DNA from: Gallionella sp. UBA4737
GTDB lineage: Bacteria > Pseudomonadota > Gammaproteobacteria > Burkholderiales > Gallionellaceae
Reading direction: 5' to 3'
Assembly: GCA_002403995.1 (NCBI GenBank)
Contig: DHIV01000072.1
Coordinates: 5,561-14,182, forward strand
DNA: 8,622 nucleotides
Shown here: in pieces, positions 6,618-8,622 of the stretch
Layout of the letters: each line of letters begins with the position of its first letter
How positions within the stretch are numbered: position 1 is the stretch's first letter
Position numbers and translations under genes: made by a program
The notes under the pieces: generated by a model
What the model saw: the letters and a program-made list of their open reading frames with translations, nothing else
The model's database searches: none
What the model was told of the DNA's origin: nothing

Positions 6618-6645
6618 GTCTCTGCCCACCTTGGTGGGCAGAGAC
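6618..6645. terminator. Long perfect hairpin between convergent genes, possible bidirectional terminator
   Basis: Thirteen-base arms (GTCTCTGCCCACC and its exact complement) flank a two-base TT centre, so the realistic fold is a 12-base stem with a CTTG-type loop. It sits between the stop of the DUF3330-like gene (6601) and that of the convergent repeat-protein gene (6651). Neither side has a T-run after the stem. It may block transcription from both sides or protect 3' ends, but it is not a canonical Rho-independent terminator. Confidence 0.55.
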
Positions 6646-6650
6646 ATCCA

Positions 6651-7097
6651 TCATCTTGCGGGTTTGGCATCCGGTTTGTCGCTCTGGCGATCATCTGCCG
6701 GCGCAGGCATACCATCCTGTTTGCCCATGTCGCGTTTGAACTGCTCGCGTTCTTCCGGCGACATGTTTTTGAAGTGTTCACGCATTTCCTTGCGGCGTGC
6801 CTCGCGTTGTTCGGGCGACATGTTCTTCCAGTGTTCTTTCAGCTTGTTGCGCACCTGCTCGCGCTCTTCGGGGGACATCTTCTCCCAGTGTTCACGCATT
6901 TCCTTGCGGCGTGCCTCGCGTTGTTCGGGCGTCATACGGTCCCATTCCTGCTGATTCCTGCCGCGCGCTTCTGGTTTTGCGCCCGGCCCGGCCGCGGGTG
7001 GAGTGCCCGCCGGGGAGGTGATATCGGCAGCCATGGCGTCCAGGCTGAACAAAGCGGCGATACCTGCGGCGATAAGCCCCTTCGAAATGTTGTGCAT
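6651..7097 (-). CDS. Exported charged helical protein with four 19-residue repeats (CpxP/Spy-like in style)
   Basis: This is a 148-residue protein with a clear Sec signal peptide (residues 1-23, AMA cleavage site), so it is expected in the periplasm. The ATG at 7097 has a good GGGAGG ribosome site four bases upstream. After a Pro/Ala/Gly-rich linker (about 27-47) come four tandem 19-residue units starting at residues 55, 74, 93 and 112. Each begins M[S/T]PE[E/Q]REQ/A and continues with a basic/acidic helix ending HW or HF. A Pro/Asp/Lys-rich tail follows. The M[ST]PEQ opening resembles the LTxxQ motif of CpxP/Spy periplasmic chaperones, and the style also recalls betaproteobacterial DUF3106-type proteins. 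Family membership is not proven. It is divergent from ompR-envZ with a 157-base intergenic region, which suggests regulation by that system. Its 3' end faces the DUF3330-like gene across a hairpin. Confidence 0.85.
   Translation of the reverse strand: MHNISKGLIAAGIAALFSLDAMAADITSPAGTPPAAGPGAKPEARGRNQQEWDRMTPEQREARRKEMREHWEKMSPEEREQVRNKLKEHWKNMSPEQREARRKEMREHFKNMSPEEREQFKRDMGKQDGMPAPADDRQSDKPDAKPAR
6708..6935 (-). repeat. Four tandem 57-bp coding repeats with a 114-bp higher-order copy
   Basis: The four 19-residue units are encoded by four 57-bp DNA units. Units 1 and 3 are almost the same: a 45-bp stretch at 6773-6817 recurs without mismatch at 6887-6931, exactly 114 bases away. Units 2 and 4 are more diverged and share mainly the opening MSPEEREQ. 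The period-2 pattern suggests a two-unit duplication after the first repeat had diverged. Confidence 0.85.
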
Positions 7098-7156
7098 TAA
7101 TCCTCCCGTGAAATGTTTAACGCCTTGCCTGGCATTGAGCGCATAGTATGATTGGA

Positions 7157-7195
7157 ATGTAAGTAAAGTGTTTTTGCCAGTGCCCAAGATGTAAA
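7157..7195. promoter_or_regulatory. Repeated ATGTAA elements in the divergent ompR / repeat-protein intergenic region
   Basis: ATGTAAGTAAA at 7157-7167 and ATGTAAA at 7189-7195 are direct repeats starting 32 bases apart, close to three helical turns. On the minus strand they read TTTACTTACAT and TTTACAT, the latter continuing CTTG. This is reminiscent of OmpR sites such as TTTACATTTTG upstream of E. coli ompC. It lies 60-98 bases upstream of ompR and 60-98 bases upstream of the repeat-protein gene. Assignment as an OmpR site is an inference by eye. Confidence 0.35.
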
Positions 7196-7254
7196 TATTT
7201 GTTTCAACTTTTAGGCTCTCCCAACCAACTGCGTGTTCTGTGTATCATGCCGCA

Positions 7255-7974
7255 ATGACTAATCCACACCGCATTCTAATTGTCGACGATGACGCGCGCT
7301 TGCGCGAACTGTTGTTGCGCTATTTGTCCGAACAGGGCTTCGAGGTCAAGGCGGTTGGCGACGGGAAAGGACTGGACAAGGCTTTGGCACTGAAGCGCTA
7401 TCACTTGCTGGTGCTGGATCTGATGCTGCCCAATGAAGATGGGTTGGCGATCTTGCGCCGGCTGCGAGGAGCAGACGAGAACGTCCCGGTGATCCTGCTC
7501 ACCGCCAAGGGGGATGAGATCGATCGTATCGTCGGATTGGAAATGGGCGCGGATGATTATCTGCCCAAGCCGTTCAATCCGCGCGAACTGGTGGCGCGTA
7601 TCCATGCGGTGTTGCGCCGCAAGGGTGATCAACCGGTTGGCGCGCCCGATTCCGAGGAAAAAAGTATCGTCTTCGGCGACTGCGAGTTGAATCTTGCCAC
7701 GCGTGTGCTGACAAAATCCGGTGCGCAGATTTCGCTGACTACCGGGGAATTCGCGCTGCTCAAGGCGCTGGTGACCCATCCGCGCCAGCCGCTTTCGCGC
7801 GAAAAACTGATGGAGCTGGCGCGCGGACGCGACCATGATCCGTTTGATCGCGCTATTGATGTGCAGGTCTCCCGATTGCGCAAGCTGGTCGAACCCGAGC
7901 ATGCCAATCCGCGTTTCATCCAGACGGTATGGGGGCACGGCTATGTATTCGTTCCTGATGGAGCAAGGCCATGA
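7255..7974 (+). CDS. ompR: OmpR-type response regulator
   Basis: This 239-residue cytoplasmic transcription factor would be phosphorylated by the adjacent EnvZ and control envelope genes. The receiver domain (about 5-120) has acidic pocket D11-D13, phospho-acceptor D55 (VLDLMLPNEDG), T83 and K105 (DDYLPKPFNPREL). The winged-helix domain (about 135-235) shows LTTGEFALLKALVTHPRQPL, SREKLMELARGR, IDVQVSRLRKLVE and the family end FIQTVWGHGYVFVPDG. Similarity to E. coli OmpR is extensive and length matches (239), so I use the name ompR. The ATG at 7255 was chosen because the protein then aligns with OmpR from its first residues; a GTG at 7240 would add five residues. No Shine-Dalgarno is visible, and a TATCAT at 7243-7248 lies so close that the mRNA could be leaderless (speculative). 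The stop overlaps the envZ start. Confidence 0.94.
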   Translation: MTNPHRILIVDDDARLRELLLRYLSEQGFEVKAVGDGKGLDKALALKRYHLLVLDLMLPNEDGLAILRRLRGADENVPVILLTAKGDEIDRIVGLEMGADDYLPKPFNPRELVARIHAVLRRKGDQPVGAPDSEEKSIVFGDCELNLATRVLTKSGAQISLTTGEFALLKALVTHPRQPLSREKLMELARGRDHDPFDRAIDVQVSRLRKLVEPEHANPRFIQTVWGHGYVFVPDGARP

Positions 7975-8622
7975 GGTTCCATTGATTAATCAGCCAGGAT
8001 CCCTGCTGGCGCGTTCCTTTTTGCTGATCGTCGTGCTGATCGTGATGTCGCTCGCGGCTTCCGTGGTGATTTTCCGTCATGTACAACAGGAGCCGCACGC
8101 AAAGCAGCTGGCGCAACTGGTCGTGTCGGTAGTCAATCTCACGCGAGCCGCTGTGCTGGCCGCCGCGCCGGAATGGCGTTCCGCGCTGCTGGCAGAATTG
8201 GCCGCTTCAGAAGGACTGCGCGTGCAGATGGCGGAAGCCGGTGATGTGCTCAAGCCTTTGCCCGAACATACGGCAGAATTGCGGATGATGGTGGACAAGG
8301 TGCGCGACAGTCTGGGCAGCAACACGCGTTTCGCGACGGAACGCAATGGCGAAGAAGCTTTGTGGGTGAGTTTTTTCATTGGCGACGAAGAGTTCTGGAT
8401 CGCGCTTCCCAAGGAACGTATCGAGCATTCTGTCTACCAGGTATTGTTGCCCTGGGGCATTTTGGTTTTTGTGCTTGCTTTGCCAGGAGCATATTTTATT
8501 GCGCGCCAGGTTGCCCGGCCGCTGAAGCAACTTGCCCAGGCTGCCCTGCAAGTCGGGCAGGGAATATGGCCGCAGCCGTTGCCGGAACGCGGGGCGCAGG
8601 AAATCGTCACGGTATCGCGGGC
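7958..8622 (+). CDS. envZ: EnvZ-type sensor histidine kinase, 5' part only
   Basis: An open frame continues to the window end (221 full codons). It encodes the sensor half of an inner-membrane histidine kinase expected to phosphorylate the upstream OmpR. TM1 is at about residues 20-39 and TM2 at about 163-182. Between them is a periplasmic domain of roughly 120 residues. A HAMP domain starts at about 183, with the conserved Pro at 188. The stretch QAALQVGQGIWPQPLPERGA closely follows the E. coli EnvZ HAMP region, which supports the name. The DHp and ATPase domains lie beyond the edge. The start is uncertain. ATG 7958 overlaps ompR by 17 bases without a ribosome site; TTG 7982 has GAGG five bases upstream and would shorten the N-terminus by eight residues. 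Translational coupling to ompR is likely either way. Confidence 0.88.
   Translation, partial: MEQGHEVPLINQPGSLLARSFLLIVVLIVMSLAASVVIFRHVQQEPHAKQLAQLVVSVVNLTRAAVLAAAPEWRSALLAELAASEGLRVQMAEAGDVLKPLPEHTAELRMMVDKVRDSLGSNTRFATERNGEEALWVSFFIGDEEFWIALPKERIEHSVYQVLLPWGILVFVLALPGAYFIARQVARPLKQLAQAALQVGQGIWPQPLPERGAQEIVTVSR

Noticed and set aside
6774..7100. Plus-strand open frames opposite the repeat-protein gene
   Set aside because: They mirror the tandem repeats, whereas the minus-strand frame has a signal peptide, a ribosome site and well-formed repeats.
7156..7205. A CpxR-type box (GTAAA-N5-GTAAA)
   Set aside because: The GTAA/GTAAA elements are either directly adjacent or 28-32 bases apart, so the spacing does not fit. 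The regulator next door is also OmpR-like rather than CpxR-like.
1..8622. CRISPR array, insertion sequence, prophage, defence island, tRNA or rRNA
   Set aside because: No regularly spaced non-coding repeats, transposase or phage proteins, or RNA-gene signatures were seen. The only tandem repeat is coding.

Overview
The window carries eleven protein genes, two of them cut by its edges. It reads as an ordinary chromosomal segment of a moderately GC-rich betaproteobacterium. The gene adjacencies and the protein sequences suggest the Gallionellaceae/Nitrosomonadales neighbourhood, but that placement is an inference, not a search result. There is no insertion sequence, phage gene, CRISPR array, tRNA or rRNA, and no gene-free stretch longer than about 160 bases.

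Left block, minus strand (1-1661): bamD, a zinc-ribbon Nudix hydrolase and the 5' part of mlaA run in one direction with short gaps. bamD and mlaA both act at the outer membrane: BamD in beta-barrel protein assembly, MlaA in removal of misplaced phospholipid. A well-formed -10 box for this run lies just inside the start of the divergent rluD gene.

Plus-strand block (1660-3376): rluD and pgeF overlap by 14 bases, the same pairing seen in E. coli. The bamD and rluD start codons share bases in a single CATG.

Middle (3479-6601): an unrecognised exported protein with visibly lower GC than its neighbours is followed by a ZIP-family metal transporter behind an extended -10 promoter. rimO (ribosomal protein S12 methylthiotransferase) starts five bases after the transporter. 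A 64-residue DUF3330-like protein comes next, with a strong ribosome binding site but an apparently missing metal-ligand cysteine.

Right block (6651-8622): an exported, highly charged helical protein made of four 19-residue repeats (minus strand) faces away from an ompR-envZ two-component system (plus strand). envZ is cut by the window end. The layout resembles the E. coli cpxP / cpxRA arrangement, and each repeat opens with an LTxxQ-like motif. The shared intergenic region holds repeated ATGTAA elements 32 bases apart. This arrangement is the most interesting part of the window; the remainder is housekeeping.
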